From Limonium bicolor (lineage: Eukaryota > Streptophyta > Magnoliopsida > Caryophyllales > Plumbaginaceae): a DNA stretch of 64,000 nucleotides. A program made the translations under genes and the position numbers. The stretch spans positions 368,068,831 to 368,132,830 of the forward strand of contig CM041778.1 in the NCBI GenBank assembly GCA_023374045.1. The letters run 5' to 3'. Of this stretch, positions 10,883 to 21,564 are shown in pieces. The notes below the pieces were generated by a model. That model was not told the DNA's origin. It saw only the letters and a program-made list of their open reading frames with translations, and did not search any database. How positions within the stretch are numbered: the first letter of the stretch is position 1; each line of letters starts with the position of its first letter.

Positions 10883-11643
10883 TGTTATACCCAAAATTTC
10901 AACCCCTCGGAGTAGTCTCTAAGGCATACATGTCACAAAGGGCAAAATGGTCAAAATGCACCAATACAGGATTTTCCAAGGACAATCTCGGGATTTTCTA
11001 TTTTCATATGACTTGTTCATTATATCCAAACACTTCCAAATATCATAGTCATTATGAAAGGTATTTCATGATTTTCTGATAATATTTATTCTGGAAATTA
11101 AGCTTTTAATAAGCTAGTTTCTTTAATAATTAACACATGAAATAACCTCAAAATAGAAATAAAAGGGTTTTCAAAATTAAAATAAAATTGTCACATGGTT
11201 AGCATGACTACACACAGTCATAAACCTGAAATTATTTTATTTGGAACCTTATCCCAAAATTTAAAAGAGAAATTCAATCATTTTTGCAATTTCTCTCTCC
11301 TCTGGAAAATACCTAAATCAAAACAAAATGTCATGAAATTTTAACACAAGATAGAGGATGAATTTTAGAGACTAATGCCGTTGGAATTTCGTTATTTCGA
11401 CTTACCAATCGTAAGTTATGAATTATGGGAGATTCCAGATTGTAAGATTTTTATCTAATTGGTTATTTATCGAAAAAACCTGATTCCAACTCTCAAAATT
11501 CCTAAAAATCGTCTTTTATCTTTGGTTAAAATTTCAGAATTTTTATCAACCTGTAGCACGTTTTAAAAAATCAGATTCTCTTAGAGCACAAAATCAGGGT
11601 TTTAGATAAAAATCTTGTTCTATCAACTTGGCCATGCTCTTTC

Positions 11644-11650
11644 TATAAAA
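11644..11650 (+). promoter_or_regulatory. TATA box of the B element 5' LTR
   Basis: TATAAAA in the context CTTTCTATAAAAGGCCTTC, about 760 bp into the LTR. The same box is kept at 19550-19556 in the 3' LTR. It is the best TATA candidate in the LTR and fits a pol II start just downstream. Confidence 0.6.
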
Positions 11651-12223
11651 GGCCTTCTAAAAAACGACCTGGGGCAGAGGAGAACATCCCCATAGTCAAA
11701 AAACACAGCCGTCTACTTGCCTCCCACGTTTTCAACACTCCCAACACCGAAACTCTATCGAAATCATCCCAAAATCACCAAAAACACATTCTTTCTTCTC
11801 CCATTGAACTTCCAAGCATCAAAACACCACAAATACAGAACCAAAACGTGCTTAACAACACAAGGAAGGAGTGGTCAGAAGCTCGGGTCAAAGTCGAACC
11901 GGATCGGCCACCAACGAAGCTTTCAGAGATTCCCGACGTGAAGGAACAACAAATTTTCGAAATCAAAACAAGGTAAAAACCAAATTCTCTAACCCTTCTG
12001 GTCTAAATACACTTCTGGTTGAAATTTCTAACCGAATTGATTTTTCCTTGTTTCTGAATTAAGGTTTGTTTGTGTTTCTGCCTTCTAACTTGTTCAATAC
12101 GTTTCGTCCTTAATTCGTAGTCAAATTGAAAACTTTCAATCACTAACATCTTGTACATCTTTCAGGCTACACACCCATAAATTTTGAGCCAAAAACACCT
12201 TCGGGAACAGCCTCAAAGCCGCC

Positions 12224-12481
12224 GTCCGAGGGCTGTCCGCACCCACGGACGTCGTGTCCGGGGTCCCGGACTCACTGTCCGAAAGCCCGGACGCCCACGG
12301 ACGGCGGCGGGATTTTTAAATTTTAAAAAATTTAGGTTTTCTAATAATGTCCGGGCCCACGGACAGCCTGTCCGTGGCCCCGGACTTTGCAATTTTTTTG
12401 TTTTCTGTTTAATTCGACTTTTATCTTCATATAGGCTAACTGGGGTCCGTGGCTTCGGACATTAGGTCCGTGGCTACGGAC
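12224..12481. repeat. GTCCG-N6-CGGAC paired-site cluster in the B 5' LTR
   Basis: Seven modules each consist of GTCCG, exactly six bases, then CGGAC: 12235-12250, 12256-12271, 12277-12292, 12349-12364, 12370-12385, 12445-12460 and 12466-12481. The six-base cores differ (CACCCA, GGGTCC, AAAGCC, GGCCCA, TGGCCC, TGGCTT, TGGCTA). Modules 4 and 5 are near-perfect inverted repeats of each other around AGCCT, so they could fold as a 16 bp stem. The cluster is strikingly GC-rich within AT-rich LTR sequence. Its function is unknown. Confidence 0.9.
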
Positions 12482-12917
12482 AGAAACAAAATTTGACCTA
12501 ATTCTGCCTCCAAAACCCTAGTTTAGGTAATTTTAATTTCCACTTTAATTTTCTATCAAAAAAGGCTAAAAAACACAAAAAAAAACAGAAGCTCGCGCAC
12601 TTAGGTTAAAACGACTCATAATAAGCCGTAAATAAACCAAGTAGAGGAAAAACGACCTAGGAAGGGTAATGAAAGTAATTGAACCCTAAATAAGTCGAAT
12701 ATCAAGCCCCCGAACCCGAACTCTCCTTTCCTAATTTGATCTAGGTTAAAATTAGGTGGCGACTCATAATAGGTTCCAGTGAGCTAGCTTAGGTTTTAAT
12801 AATTATTGTTTTATGACATAGTTATTAATCTTAGGTTATAAGTGGACCTAAAACCCGACTAGATCCCAATCAACTTAAATTAACATAGGATAGGGTTTAA
12901 AATCGAGGCTCACAGAC

Positions 12918-12935
12918 TGGCGACTCTGCTGGGGA
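12918..12935 (+). other. Primer-binding site of the B element
   Basis: TGGCGACTCTGCTGGGGA starts three bases after the 5' LTR. I associate this sequence type with tRNA-Arg priming in Ogre/Tat retrotransposons. The tRNA identity is from memory and was not checked. Confidence 0.8.
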
Positions 12936-13859
12936 CAAACTTCTTAATTTTAACTTGTTTAATTTTAAGAAAGAGGGCTTAACTCGAAATTGTTTATTTA
13001 TGGCTTTATTACTTTGTTTGTTTACTTTTGTGTGCACTTTAATTTCTGCACCTTTGCATCATATGAGAGCGAGGGTCCACACGAACCGATTTCACCCCGG
13101 GACCCGTTTGAGGGTCCCCTGTCAGGGACTCACACCTTTTAGGTGATGTGAATAAGCGGGGGAAAAGAGGAGGATGTCGTCTAACCACATCCCCTTAATA
13201 CCTGGGCTTTAGCCCCAAGCGTTTTCCTGGCAGTGCCCTTACCTAGCCCATTGTTTGGTCAGTCAAAGACCCGACCGTGGACGCACACCTTCAGGTGATG
13301 TGAAAAAAGTGGGGAAGCCCAAAGAGAATAGCGTGCAAGCCCTATTCCTTTGTGGTGACCTGGGCCCATGCCCCAAGCACCTCTCCGGATCGATCCATAC
13401 CCAATTTGGTTGAAGCGTCTAGTAAGGACATGTTGAACTTGTGTGGGCCTTGTTTGCTTGTATGATCGGCCCACTGCCAGCCTAGAAATTGATAGGAACT
13501 CTTCCTATGTCAACTCAGCCCAACCTGGAATTCACGACTTCATTGTTTGCGGCCCTAAGGCCCTGTTTGGTTTGAATACATGAATTGTTTGTTTGGGCTC
13601 TGGCCCAAAAGTTTAGACCTAGGTGATTTCTCTCTTTCGGCCCAATTTGAATTATCAATTTAGTTCTAGGCCCATGAAAACAAATCCACCGAAAGCAGTT
13701 CATGAAAATCCATCAGGCCTTTCCGTTTCAGGGTTTATTCTAGTCTAGAAAGACTTTCCACTCGGGCTTTGGCCCAAAATCCTAGGTATAAGTATCATCT
13801 TTTAGGCCCAATCAGAAGTACTCGGTCCCAAATTCCAATTCACATCTGGGACATGGTTT

Positions 13860-14640
13860 AGAAATCATTTCGGCCCATGCGCCCTCTTTCTAGCCCAAAC
13901 ACATTTTGGCCCAGGTGCCAAATTCTTAGAATATTCCAAGTGCCACACTCATAACTCACTTAATCTGGGCCCATAGACCAATTCATAGTTTTGGCCCACG
14001 AACTTTGCTCTGAATCCAAAATTTTGGCCCATAGCATAAAACATTTGAATCCCAGATAGTTTGCGCAACCCATTCATTCTAGTTTCTGGCCTCAAGGCCC
14101 AACAAGATCATCAAACGAATCTTAGGCTTCAAGGTTTCTCTCTCGGCCCAGTGGCACATTCACGGTCCATGTGGCTTCCTTCGGCCCGTTTACTCCACTT
14201 CCAGATTAAGGGTATTCAGGCCCGCACATCCGTTCCAGTCTAGAAGTCCCTCTGGCCCATATTTCTTACTTCAATCTGAAATCGTTCTGGCCCAAGTGCC
14301 ACAATCCCAAATCATTCCGGCTCAAGTGCCATTTTCCTAAACACATTCAGGCCCAAGCGCCACATCCTCAAACACTTTCTGGCCCAAGTGCCACATATTC
14401 TAAACATTCCGGCCCTAGTGCCACAGTCTCACAATATGTTCTGGCCCCAGTGCCGCATCCTCATTCCGTCCCGAGTGCCAACCCGCTTATGAATCATTCT
14501 GGCATGTGTGCCTCACTTTCAATTCATCCAGGCCCGAGTGCCTATCCACATCCATGAAAATCATCCAGGCCCGAGCGCCTAATCCACATTCATGAAACTG
14601 TTTCAACCCATGCAGGCCCAAGTGTCTCATGCGTCATCCA
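13860..14640. repeat. Dispersed GGCCCAAGTGCC repeats inside the B element
   Basis: Variants of GGCCCAAGTGCCACA recur roughly every 30-60 bp, for example near 13,911, 14,290, 14,350, 14,382, 14,412 and 14,441, with GGCCCGAGTGCC forms to 14,560. The period is irregular, which suggests an old, decayed tandem array. Confidence 0.75.
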
Positions 14641-16281
14641 TAGGCATTCCTAGGAGCCTACTAAGAGTCCAAGAAGAAGACGATCGCAGTCATCTTAGCG
14701 ACATCCCGGCGGTCAAGAGCTCGAGTCTTCAGCATGCCGACTTCAGACGGTTCAGCAGGATTTGGATTCAACAGAACTTTTAGGGTTCCCATGCATTCTA
14801 CTGCATAACCTGCCATAACACTCATCTTCCAAATGCACCTCTCATATTTTTCAAAGAATGATCGTTTTCTGACCACTAATAAGAAGCATTGATCTTGTTA
14901 AATCATCTTCTTCCTCATGTTCACAAATCGATGACTTTTTCAAGTCTAAATGATAACACAAAAAAAAGAGAAGGTTTTGTTTCACACAAGTTTCTTTTGA
15001 GAAAATGGTTCATGAATTAATTATCTCCCGACAATGGAATACAAAGACTTGTATTTTGTTTCTGAAGTTTTGGACATGCCTTACCAAACCCCACAGCTTA
15101 TCCCAAAACATCCAAATGACCCCCAAAGCGGTTCCAAATCCATATCTTTTAAATTGTCGTCATTAACCCCAAATCAATAATGGGGGCAATCTGAGTTTAG
15201 GTTCATCATCTTTCATCTTTCGTTTAAGCGTGTGAACTAGTCTCTGAGTGAAATTCACGAGAATGTCTTGAGCGGAAAAACCATGAGTGAACGAGCGTGT
15301 CATTTTTACACGACTCCGGTGAGTCCACATTCAAAGATGAGGTAAACGGTATAACTCCGACCGAAGGAGATAATTTGTAAATTTACGCTTAGACCTGTGA
15401 AAAGTAACAAAGAACGGATATACGACTATCAGGAATGACGAAGCACCTAGGTATAGCACCACATAGCCAAAGCTTGTAAACCCAGTCATTAAACCCTAGG
15501 CACCCCCGCTGAGCCTTTCATATATCCCTTTTCGATATTATGAACTCCACAAAATAACCCAGCCAATGATGAATGTCCGACCCGGTGACCAAAGGAGGCG
15601 AGGAGCCCGACTCTCAGATAACATTCTCATCAGTCCGAAGAAGCAATGCCGCTATCAGCATGACAAAGTGATCCGCAAATGGTCCTAGAGTGACACAGGA
15701 TCCAAAGAGCTCACATCAAAACAGCTCTCGAAGCCCAAAACCGGGAAACACAAGAACCCCGAAGGCAAAGTCAAGAAAGGATAAAGAAAAAAGGCAAACC
15801 CGAAGTGCCTCGAAGAAATCCAAATGACAAAGAGAAGAGAAATGGTGTAAAGGACAACTTCAAAGTCCAAGTCCAGAAGCTCAAAAACAACGACAACACA
15901 AAGCAGCTAGACGACTTCAAGACAAGGAAGATGAATCCGAGAGAAGACACAAAGTGCAGCTTTGGTCACCCCTTTAAACTCCACATACCTCAAACATCCC
16001 TCCATGGTCCCTTTGTCTTGCATCACACCCCATGGCCACGTTATAAGCCTCAAAGACTTCCGACTTGGTAGTTGTGTATCCAATCACGTGAAAGTAACAG
16101 ATTGAATGCGTAAATTCATCAAATATCAAATTCAATGGTCTAGAAGTTGTGACCGTAAGTGAGAAACGAGTGTAAACACCAAACACGTCGAGTGTAGGTT
16201 AGGAAGCACCATATCAGAACATAAGCCTTGACCCTGTGAGGACGAGACTCATTCGCACGTTTGATCAAAGAAAATACTGGG

Positions 16282-16308
16282 GGCAATCGATCGGAACGAT
16301 CGATTGCC
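16282..16308. other. Perfect 12 bp stem hairpin after a GGGG tract (B interior)
   Basis: GGCAATCGATCG, loop GAA, CGATCGATTGCC. It follows AAAATACTGG directly and overlaps the G tract. A second hairpin with the same lead-in lies 43 bp further on. Confidence 0.9.
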
Positions 16309-16350
16309 ATGAACTCTAGCTCATATTGTCTTAAGGGAAAAATACTGGGG

Positions 16351-16374
16351 GCAATTGTTGGCTCCAACAATTGC
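16351..16374. other. Perfect 11 bp stem hairpin after AATACTGGGG (B interior)
   Basis: GCAATTGTTGG, loop CT, CCAACAATTGC. It has the same position relative to the AAATACTGGGG lead-in and starts with the same GCAAT as the first hairpin, but the rest of the stem differs while pairing stays perfect. Confidence 0.9.
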
Positions 16375-16429
16375 TATGACAACACCAATTGGAACCCAAG
16401 GATTAAGCATCACCACCACCATCCCACCA

Positions 16430-16590
16430 CAGGCACACATAAGCCCTTACCACCACATCAAACACCTCAGGCCCACACAAGCCCTTACCACCACATCAAG
16501 CACCTCAGGTCCACATAAGCCCTTACCTGCACATCAAACACCACAGGCCCACATAGGCCCTTACCCCCACATCATACACCATACCCCACC
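16430..16590. repeat. ~37 bp minisatellite (CACATCAAACACCTCAGGCC type)
   Basis: About four to five units contain CACATCA, CACCTCAGGCCCACA and AAGCCCTTACC. Copies differ by single changes. Confidence 0.8.
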
Positions 16591-16740
16591 GGTGGCATGT
16601 TCATCTCGTAGGAGATAAATTACAAGTCCGAAGTCTATAGTTAGGAAATGATGATTCACTTTCCTTTTTACTAAACAGAATTTTCTTCAAACAACAATTT
16701 CTTGTCTTGAACAACTTTCCTTTAAACACTTCGGTTTCAT

Positions 16741-16925
16741 AAACCTCATCATGGCCGCATTTGGCACACTTTCTAGCAATGTCTTGCTTTGGACAATTTT
16801 TGATCCTTAACATTGCCATGTTTGGCACATTTTCCAATGATTTCTTGTTTTGGACAAGTTTCCTACATACACTTTGATTGTATTTTGACATGCACATCAT
16901 CTTTGCCATGTTTGGCACTTTCATA
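16741..16925. repeat. Diverged repeat with GCCATGTTTGGCAC core
   Basis: Three copies of (G)CCATGTTTGGCACATTTTC, or the variant GCCGCATTTGGCACACTTTC, occur near 16,752, 16,815 and 16,905. The first two are followed by TCTTG-TTTGGACAA. Confidence 0.65.
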
Positions 16926-16998
16926 ATCAACTTTCATTATGATCATTTGCATAAAGTTAACCTTGCATCCATCCGTACGAAACTCCTCATCATAGACC

Positions 16999-17215
16999 AG
17001 AGATACAGATTCTCACCCCGAAGATACAGATTCTTCAGAGATACAGATTCTCACCCCGAAGATACAGATTCTTCAGAGATACAGATTCTTGCCCCGAAGA
17101 TACAGATTCTTTAGAGATACAGATTCTCACCCGATCAGAGATACAGATTCTCAGCCGAAGATACAGACTCTTCAGAGATGCAGATTCTCAGCCAAAGATT
17201 CAGATTCACCAGAGT
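16999..17215. repeat. ~36-40 bp minisatellite (AGATACAGATTCT type)
   Basis: AGATACAGATTCTCACCCCGA alternates with AGATACAGATTCTTCAG for about ten half-units. The array decays toward its right end. Confidence 0.85.
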
Positions 17216-17348
17216 AGATGAACTCAACCTCAGGCTCATCACGAACCTGATTTCCTACCATTCCACTTAGGCACCCATAGGTCCTACTTTACATTCGTCA
17301 ATTTACGCACACATCACATCAATCTCATTACATCTCCTTTCATTTTAG

Positions 17349-18415
17349 GTTCCCGACACCTTATAATGCTCGGCGTAATCCATTCAATTTCAGGTTCCCG
17401 ACACCTTATAATGCTCGGCGTAATCCATTCAAATTTCAGGTTCCCGACACCTTATAATGCTCGGCGTAATCTATTCAGCTTTAGGTTCCCGACACCTTAT
17501 AATGCTCGGCGTATTCCATTCAATTTCAGGTTCCCGACACCTTATAATGCTCGGCGTAATCCATTCAAATTTCAGGTTCCCGACACCTTATAATGCTCGG
17601 CGTAATCTATTCAGCTTTAGGTTCCCGACACCTTATAATGCTCGGCGTATTCCATTCAATTTCAGGTTCCCGACACCTTATAATGCTCGGCGTAATCCAT
17701 TCAAATTTCAGGTTCCCGACACCTTATAATGCTCGGCGTAATCCATTCAATTTCAGGTTCCCGACACCTTATAATGCTCGGCGTAATCCATTCAAATTTC
17801 AGGTTCCCGACACCTTATAATGCTCGGCGTAATCTATTCAGCTTTAGGTTCCCGACACCTTATAATGCTCGGCGTATTCCATTCAATTTCAGGTTCCCGA
17901 CACCTTATAATGCTCGGCGTAATCCATTCAAATTTCAGGTTCCCGACACCTTATAATGCTCGGCGTAATCTATTCAGCTTTAGGTTCCCGACACCTTATA
18001 ATGCTCGGCGTATTCCATTCAAATTTTAGGTTCCCGACACCTTATAATGCTCGGCGTAATCCATTCAATTTCAGGTTCCCGACACCTTATAATGCTCGGC
18101 GTAATCCATTCAAATTTCAGGTTCCCGACACCTTATAATGCTCGGCGTAATCTATTCAGCTTTAGGTTCCCGACACCTTATAATGCTCGGCGTATTCCAT
18201 TCAATTTCAGGTTCCCGACACCTTATAATGCTCGGCGTAATCCATTCAAATTTCAGGTTCTCGACACCTTATAATGCTCGGCGTAATCTATTCAGCTTCA
18301 GGTTCCCGATGCCTAATAATGCTCGGCGTATTTCATTCAGCTTCAGGTTCCCGACACCTTATAATGCTCGGCGTATTCCATTTAATTTTAGGTTCCCGGC
18401 ACCTTAGATGCTCGG
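17349..18415. repeat. 24-copy 45/46 bp minisatellite with a 136 bp higher-order period
   Basis: Each unit holds TTCCCGACACCTTATAATGC followed by TCGGCGTA and a variable tail. Four tail variants (ending AATTTCAGG, AAATTTCAGG, AGCTTTAGG, or beginning ATTCC) succeed each other in a recurring three-unit order of 46+45+45 bp. The long open frames across it are a by-product of the period. The last units (from about 18,290) are more diverged. Amplification of three-unit blocks is the simplest origin. Confidence 0.93.
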
Positions 18416-18457
18416 TCTTGATTATTCACTCTTAGTTCAGTCCACTTTTCACATTTT

Positions 18458-18675
18458 AGGTAGTCAACGCCTTAGAATCGCTTGACATGTACTTCACTCC
18501 TTTAAAGGTAGTCAACGCCTTAGAATAGCTTGACATCATTCATTATAGGTAGTCAACGCCTTAGAATAACTTGACATCATATCATCCTCATAGGTAGTCA
18601 ACGCCTTAGAATCGCTTGACATCCCTTCCACTTTACTCATAGGTAGTCAGCGCCTTAGAACAGCTCGACACAACT
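18458..18675. repeat. Five-copy diverged minisatellite (GGTAGTCAACGCCTTAGAAT)
   Basis: Five units of GGTAGTCAACGCCTTAGAAT followed by (C/A)GCTTGACAT or close variants, separated by 10-25 bp. They align with the upstream 45 bp unit over the CGCCTTAGAAT/CACCTTATAAT core, so both arrays probably share an ancestor. The flanking complementary bases have changed in step. Confidence 0.85.
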
Positions 18676-18777
18676 CGTCAGATTTCAATCTACATGTAGG
18701 GTCTTTTGAGATCCAAAATTTTGGGGTATCACTCAGGCATCAACTAGTCTTTTCATCTTCATTACAAAGCCTAGTTG

Positions 18778-18790
18778 ACGGGGGGCAATC
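18778..18790 (+). other. Polypurine-like tract before the 3' LTR of the B element
   Basis: GACGGGGGGCAATC precedes the 3' LTR at 18791. The G-run followed by CAA before TGTTATACCC fits a plus-strand priming site of Ogre/Tat type. Confidence 0.7.
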
Positions 18791-20804
18791 TGTTATACCC
18801 AAAATTTCAACCCCCTCGGAGTAGTCTCTAAGGCATACATGTCACAAAGGGCAAAATGGTCAAAATGCACCAATACAGGATTTTCCAAGGACAATCTCGG
18901 GATTTTCTATTTTCATATGACTTGTTCATTATATCCAAACACTTCCAAATATCATAGTCATTATGAAAGGTATTTCATGATTCTCTGATAATATTTATTC
19001 TGGAAATTAAGCTTTTAATAAGCTAGTTTCTTTAAATTAACACATGAAATAACCTCAAAATAGAAATAAAAGGGTTTTCAAAATTAAATAAAATTGTCAC
19101 ATGGTTAGCATGACTACACACAGTCATAAACCTGAAATTATTTTATTTGGAACCTTATCCCAAAATTTAAAAGAGAAATTCAATCATTTTTGCAATTTTC
19201 TCTCTCCTCTGGAAAATACCTAAATCAAAACAAAATGTCATGAAATTTTAACACAAGATAGAGGATGAATTTTAGAGACTAATGCCGTTGGAATTTCGTT
19301 ATTTCGACTTACCAATCGTAAGTTATGAATTATGGGAGATTCCAGATTGTAAGATTTTTATCTAATTGGTTATTTATCGAAAAAACCTGATTCCAACTCT
19401 CAAAATTCCTAAAATCGTCTTTTATCTTTGGTTAAAATTTCAGAATTTTTATCAACCTGTAGCACGTTTTAAAAAATCAGATTCTCTTAGAGCACAAAAT
19501 CAGGGTTTTAGATAAAAATCTTGTTCTATCAACTTGGCCATGCTCTTTCTATAAAAGGCCTTCTAAAAAACGACCTGGGGCAGAGGAGAACATCCCCATA
19601 GTCAAAAAACACAGCCGTCTACTTGCCTCCCACGTTTTCAACACTCCCACAACCGAAACTCTATCGAAATCATCCCAAAATCACCAAAAACACATTCTTT
19701 CTTCTCCCATTGAACTTCCAAGCATCAAAACACCACAAATACAGAACCAAAACGTGCTTAACAACACAAGGAAGGAGTGGTCAGAAGCTCGGGTCAAGTC
19801 GAACCGGATCGGCCACCAACGAAGCTTTCAGAGATTCCCGACGTGAAGGAACAACAAATTTTCGAAATCAAAACAAGGTAAAAACCAAATTCTCTAACCC
19901 TTCTGGTTGAAATTTCTAACCGAATTGATTTTTCCTTGTTTCTGAATTAAGGTTTGTTTGTGTTTCTGCCTTCTAACTTGTTCAATACGTTTCGTCCTTA
20001 ATTCGTAGTCAAATTGAAAACTTTCAATCACTAACATCTTGTACATCTTTCAGGCTACACACCCATAAATTTTGAGCCAAAAACACCTTCGGGAACAGCC
20101 TCAAAGCCGCCGTCCGAGGGCTGTCCGCACCCACGGACGTCGTGTCCGGGGTCCCGGACTCACTGTCCGAAAGCCCGGACGCCCACGGACGGCGGCGGGA
20201 TTTTTAAATTTTAAAAAAATTTAGGTTTTCTAATAATGTCCGGGCCCACGGACAGCCTGTCCGTGGCCCCGGACTTTGCAATTTTTTTGTTTTCTGTTTA
20301 ATTCGACTTTTATCTTCATATAGGCTAACTGGGGTCCGTGGCTTCGGACATTAGGTCCGTGGCTACGGACAGAAACAAAATTTGACCTAATTCTGCCTCC
20401 GAAACCCTAGTTTAGGTAATTTTAATTTCCACTTTAATTTTCTATCAAAAAAGGCTAAAAAACACAAAAAAAAACAGAAGCTCGCGCACTTAGGTTAAAA
20501 CGACTCATAATAAGCCGTAAATAAACCAAGTAGAGGAAAAACGACCTAGGAAGGGTAATGAAAGTAATTGAACCCTAAATAAGTCGAATATCAAGCCCCC
20601 GAACCCGAACTCTCCTTTCCTAATTTGATCTAGGTTAAAATTAGGTGGCGACTCATAATAGGTTCCAGTGAGCTAGCTTAGGTTTTAGTAATTATTGTTT
20701 TTTATGACATAGTTATTAATCTTAGGTTATAAGTGGACCTAAAACCCGACTAGATCCCAATCAACTTAATCCACATAGGATAGGGTTTAAAATCGAGGCT
20801 CACA
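18791..20804 (+). repeat. 3' LTR of the B element
   Basis: 2014 bp, begins TGTTATACCC and ends GGCTCACA next to GCAAG. It carries the same seven GTCCG-N6-CGGAC modules (about 20,112-20,370). It lacks a 17 bp stretch present in the 5' LTR, probably through slippage between CTTCTGGT repeats. Confidence 0.92.
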
Positions 20805-21564
20805 GCAAGCTTGAGAAGTTGGAGTAGCCATGGGAGGAGGAAGAAATCGGCTGCACCAGAGGGAGGAGAAAAAACGGTAAAGGAAGAAGAAAGAGAGGAA
20901 AGAGAAAAGGAAAAGAGAAAGTGAGGGAGGAGAGAGGGGGTGAGGTCCTTTTCTACTTTTCTTTCTTTCTTTCTTTTATTCCTTTCTAGCTTATTAGGTG
21001 TGTGAGAGGGAGCTTATTATCTATTAAAAAACCGGCCCCTCACATTACTACTAGTTGGAGCGTTTTTCGTCTTTTACAGAAAACGCTCGTTAATTTACCC
21101 GGTTTTGGTACTATTCACTAACCGGGCCCGTTTTCTGGAATTTTCTCGTTTCTTTAATTTTATTGATTATTAAGCTTCCATTAATGCTTAATTACTGTTA
21201 TTTGATGATTTATAATTTTTACGGGTTCATTTGACCACTTAAAGTCACGTTTTTGGGTTTTCTCGAAAAACGTGCTCTAAAGTTCTTTTAGCGTTTTAAT
21301 ACATTACTTGGATCCATTTTCTTCGGGAGTTGTTCCCATATATTATTTAGGTCTTATTAAGCCTTAATAATCCATATAATACGCTAACCGAGGTCTTGTA
21401 CCTCTTATGGTTATTTAACGCTTATTTAGCGTTTTTCGCTTTTTAAGTGTTTCTTCATTTCTTTTGGATTTATTTTTCCTTACAAATATTACTTAGGCAT
21501 TATTAGGCCCTTAAATACATATTAGAATAATCTTAATCACTATATTTAAGTTCGGGGTATTTCA
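20805..21564 (-). mobile_element. Family A gypsy LTR, minus strand, right fragment (copy A1)
   Basis: This continues the LTR fragment at 9494-10882 after the B insertion. On the minus strand it starts TGAAATACCCCGAAC at 21564 and matches the A3 LTR start region, including AACGAGCGTTTTCTGTAAAAG and the A/G-rich tract near 20,830-20,940. No polypurine tract precedes the LTR start on the minus strand, so this is a 5' or solo LTR. Confidence 0.85.

Larger units (their letters stand above)
10883..12914 (+). repeat. 5' LTR of the B element
   Basis: 2032 bp, bounded by TG and CA. The likely promoter is a TATAAAA at 11644-11650, followed by AGGCCTTC. The GTCCG/CGGAC cluster lies downstream of the likely transcription start (12224-12481). 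Open frames at 11717-11941 lie in the transcribed leader and show no domain. Compared with the 3' LTR it keeps 17 bp that lie between two CTTCTGGT repeats (near 11997-12021). Confidence 0.92.
12936..18790 (+). other. Non-coding internal region of the B element
   Basis: No frame encodes a retroelement protein. The content, in order, is: a diverged duplication around CACCTTCAGGTGATGTG (about 13,080-13,400); a long stretch dominated by GGCCCAAGTGCC-like phrases (about 13,550-14,640); unique sequence to 16,260; two perfect hairpins; then several minisatellite families up to the polypurine tract. Tandem repeats near the 3' side of the interior are a known trait of Tat-lineage elements, which supports the family call. 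The short open frames here are repeat artefacts. Confidence 0.75.
10883..20804 (+). mobile_element. Complete non-autonomous Ogre/Tat-like LTR element (family B)
   Basis: Two LTRs (10883-12914 and 18791-20804) begin TGTTATACCC and end GGCTCACA. A 5 bp duplication, GCAAG, flanks the element at 10878-10882 and 20805-20809. The primer-binding site TGGCGACTCTGCTGGGGA is the type I associate with tRNA-Arg priming in Ogre/Tat elements, and the G-rich tract before the 3' LTR also fits. The 5.9 kb interior has no gag, protease, RT or integrase. It is filled with minisatellites, so the element must have been moved in trans. The LTRs are nearly identical apart from a few small indels and one 17 bp deletion, which indicates a recent insertion. 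Confidence 0.92.

Noticed and set aside
11717..12465. Open frames in the B LTR leader, including an Arg/Pro-rich one over the GTCCG cluster
   Set aside because: They lie in LTR sequence, change between the two LTRs through indels, and the Arg/Pro bias comes from the GC-rich cluster.
17366..18407. Series of 60-90 codon open frames encoding repeated RFPTPYNARRNPF-like peptides
   Set aside because: They follow from the 45/46 bp tandem repeat and shift frame every higher-order unit; no start context or domain supports a gene.
17349..18415. CRISPR-like regular array
   Set aside because: Tails between the constant parts come in only four variants, there are no unique spacers, and the setting is a plant retrotransposon.
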